This document shows, piece by piece, positions 6,051-7,154 of a stretch of DNA of 7,154 nucleotides. Below the pieces are notes generated by a model. It worked only from the letters and a program-made list of their open reading frames with translations, was not told where the DNA came from and made no database searches. Source of the stretch: JABWCE01 sp046154525 (GTDB lineage Bacteria; Bacteroidota; Bacteroidia; NS11-12g; UBA9320); the NCBI GenBank assembly GCA_046154525.1, contig JBJXDS010000115.1, positions 1 to 7,154 on the forward strand, written 5' to 3'. Position numbers and translations under genes: made by a program. How positions within the stretch are numbered: position 1 is the first letter of the stretch; each line of letters starts with the position of its first letter.

Positions 6051-7154
6051 TTAAAAATCATAGTTCACCATATCAAAATTCATACGCAGCCCTATTTGAA
6101 CCCAATTGACCTTACTTTCAAATTTTTCTAAATTACTTTTCACAGTCCTTAGATTAACCCTTGCATCCAACCAAAGATTGTGATACAACATATACGATGC
6201 ATTCAGAAAAAAGATAGAATAATTAGTGTTTACACCATCTCCTATTTTTATAGCAGTTTCTTTAGGTCTATTCTCATAGGTGCTTAAAATATTACCTCCA
6301 AAATGTTTTGTTTTAGACGTGCTGTCAAGCCCCTTTATTATATAAATGAAACCAGTTTCAATAAATAATTTGTAAATGGGCTGGTATCTGGCTATAAAAA
6401 GGGCTTCCTTAAAATTAGCCCCCATAGGATGAGCCAAAGCCTGATTGTAATTTACATAATTCTGGCTTTTTTTAAAATGGGAGTAGGTGTATGGCCTTAC
6501 TAAATTATATTCCACTTGCAGGTCAAGCCCACTAATGGTTAAGGCATTGATGTATTTTAAACCTGTTTGCACCCCGAATTTATTACCCCACCAACCGGTT
6601 CGTTTTATCATTTCATTTTTTACAAATTCATCTAAAACGAACTGTCCGTAAAACGAAAACCGTTTTTTAAAATTCCATTTCCAATCCATACCTAAAATTA
6701 CGTTATCACTGCTGTTCAGGTTGTGTTCAATAGCCCTGTAAAAAATGATTGGGTTTAAATAATTAATATCAAAATAGCCCCGGTGGGTGCTATCGCTGCG
6801 ATCATAAATTACGGATTCAAAAAAACCAATGTTAAGATTATCGAATAATTTTAATCCCAAATAATGGTTCACAAAATATTTGGGCTTTATACCTTCACCA
6901 CTGGCTGATTGACTTTTAAAATCAGTCAATTGGGTAAACAAATTTTGATAATTGAACCTCCAGATTTTAGTATTAATTTTTAAAAATAAATAAGGATTAC
7001 TAAAGTTGGAAAGGATAAGGCTGCGGTAACCATTGCCAATAAAATTGCGGTCGTGGCCAAACTGCATCCCGATGTGTTTGGTGGGAGAAAACGTAAAATA
7101 CCCTCGTGCCAGAAAAAAATCATGGGCCTGTGAACCAAACTTTTTATGAAACCC
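6051..7154 (-). CDS. outer-membrane beta-barrel protein, RemB/Wzi-like (partial, 5' end missing)
   Basis: The frame is open to the right edge of the window, so the 367 residues seen are the C-terminal part; the first Met, at 7067, is internal (it is preceded by ARGYFTFSPTKHIG in frame). The sequence is full of short amphipathic strands with aromatic ends, lacks long hydrophobic helices, and ends in an aromatic residue (MVNYDF), all typical of an outer-membrane barrel. QFGHDRNFIGNGYRSLILS, beginning with the residue after that Met, resembles the conserved start of the barrel in gliding protein RemB of Flavobacterium and in Wzi-type capsule-attachment proteins. Likely roles are therefore surface polysaccharide attachment or gliding-linked surface functions; the family assignment comes from memory of motifs and could be wrong at the subfamily level. 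It is upstream of, and co-directional with, a polyprenyl-phosphate glycosyltransferase, which fits an envelope theme. A hairpin-containing 120-bp gap and a new -7 box separate them. Confidence 0.72.
   Translation of the reverse strand, partial: GFHKKFGSQAHDFFLARGYFTFSPTKHIGMQFGHDRNFIGNGYRSLILSNFSNPYLFLKINTKIWRFNYQNLFTQLTDFKSQSASGEGIKPKYFVNHYLGLKLFDNLNIGFFESVIYDRSDSTHRGYFDINYLNPIIFYRAIEHNLNSSDNVILGMDWKWNFKKRFSFYGQFVLDEFVKNEMIKRTGWWGNKFGVQTGLKYINALTISGLDLQVEYNLVRPYTYSHFKKSQNYVNYNQALAHPMGANFKEALFIARYQPIYKLFIETGFIYIIKGLDSTSKTKHFGGNILSTYENRPKETAIKIGDGVNTNYSIFFLNASYMLYHNLWLDARVNLRTVKSNLEKFESKVNWVQIGLRMNFDMVNYDF

Noticed and set aside
7065..7067. ATG taken as the start of the barrel protein
   Set aside because: The frame continues open to the window edge with barrel-like sequence upstream, so this Met is internal and the gene is truncated by the window.

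Overview
The window looks like ordinary chromosomal DNA from a low-GC member of the Bacteroidota. Four observations point there. Shine-Dalgarno sites are absent. Several genes are preceded by the phylum's -7 promoter box TAnnTTTG. The leucyl-tRNA synthetase carries a KMSKR loop and a catalytic-core insert of the kind I associate with this phylum. An outer-membrane barrel protein resembling gliding protein RemB is also present. I cannot place it below phylum with confidence.

Left block (1-1394, minus strand): a TetR-type regulator, a small lipoprotein and the N-terminus of a FadN-type 3-hydroxyacyl-CoA dehydrogenase/enoyl-CoA hydratase run in one direction with gaps of 37 and 15 bp, so they probably form a fatty-acid beta-oxidation operon. 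A perfect 16-bp palindrome overlaps the -33 box of a well-spaced promoter in front of the regulator. This suggests autorepression of the whole operon, possibly relieved by an acyl-CoA-like ligand.

Divergent intergenic region (1395-1603): it holds tandem 15-16 bp units built on TTTGGAG(A)TTTGAAAA, followed by the same repeat in opposite orientation. The two clusters can pair into a long imperfect hairpin. A -7 box lies just before leuS.

Centre (1604-4366, plus strand): complete leuS, 920 aa, with all signature motifs.

Right block (4382-7154, minus strand): transcription runs from a RemB/Wzi-like outer-membrane barrel protein (5' end outside the window), past a hairpin-containing 120-bp gap, into a membrane-anchored family 2 glycosyltransferase with its own -7 box, then into a conserved 188-aa cytosolic protein of unknown function that converges on leuS with a 15-bp gap. 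The glycosyltransferase and barrel protein suggest cell-surface or envelope glycan work, but adjacency alone does not prove a shared pathway.

I see no mobile element, CRISPR array, tRNA, rRNA or defence system, and no clear sign of an undescribed multi-gene system. The most informative items are the regulator's operator/promoter arrangement, the unassigned lipoprotein in the beta-oxidation operon, the inverted repeat clusters and the unassigned 188-aa protein.
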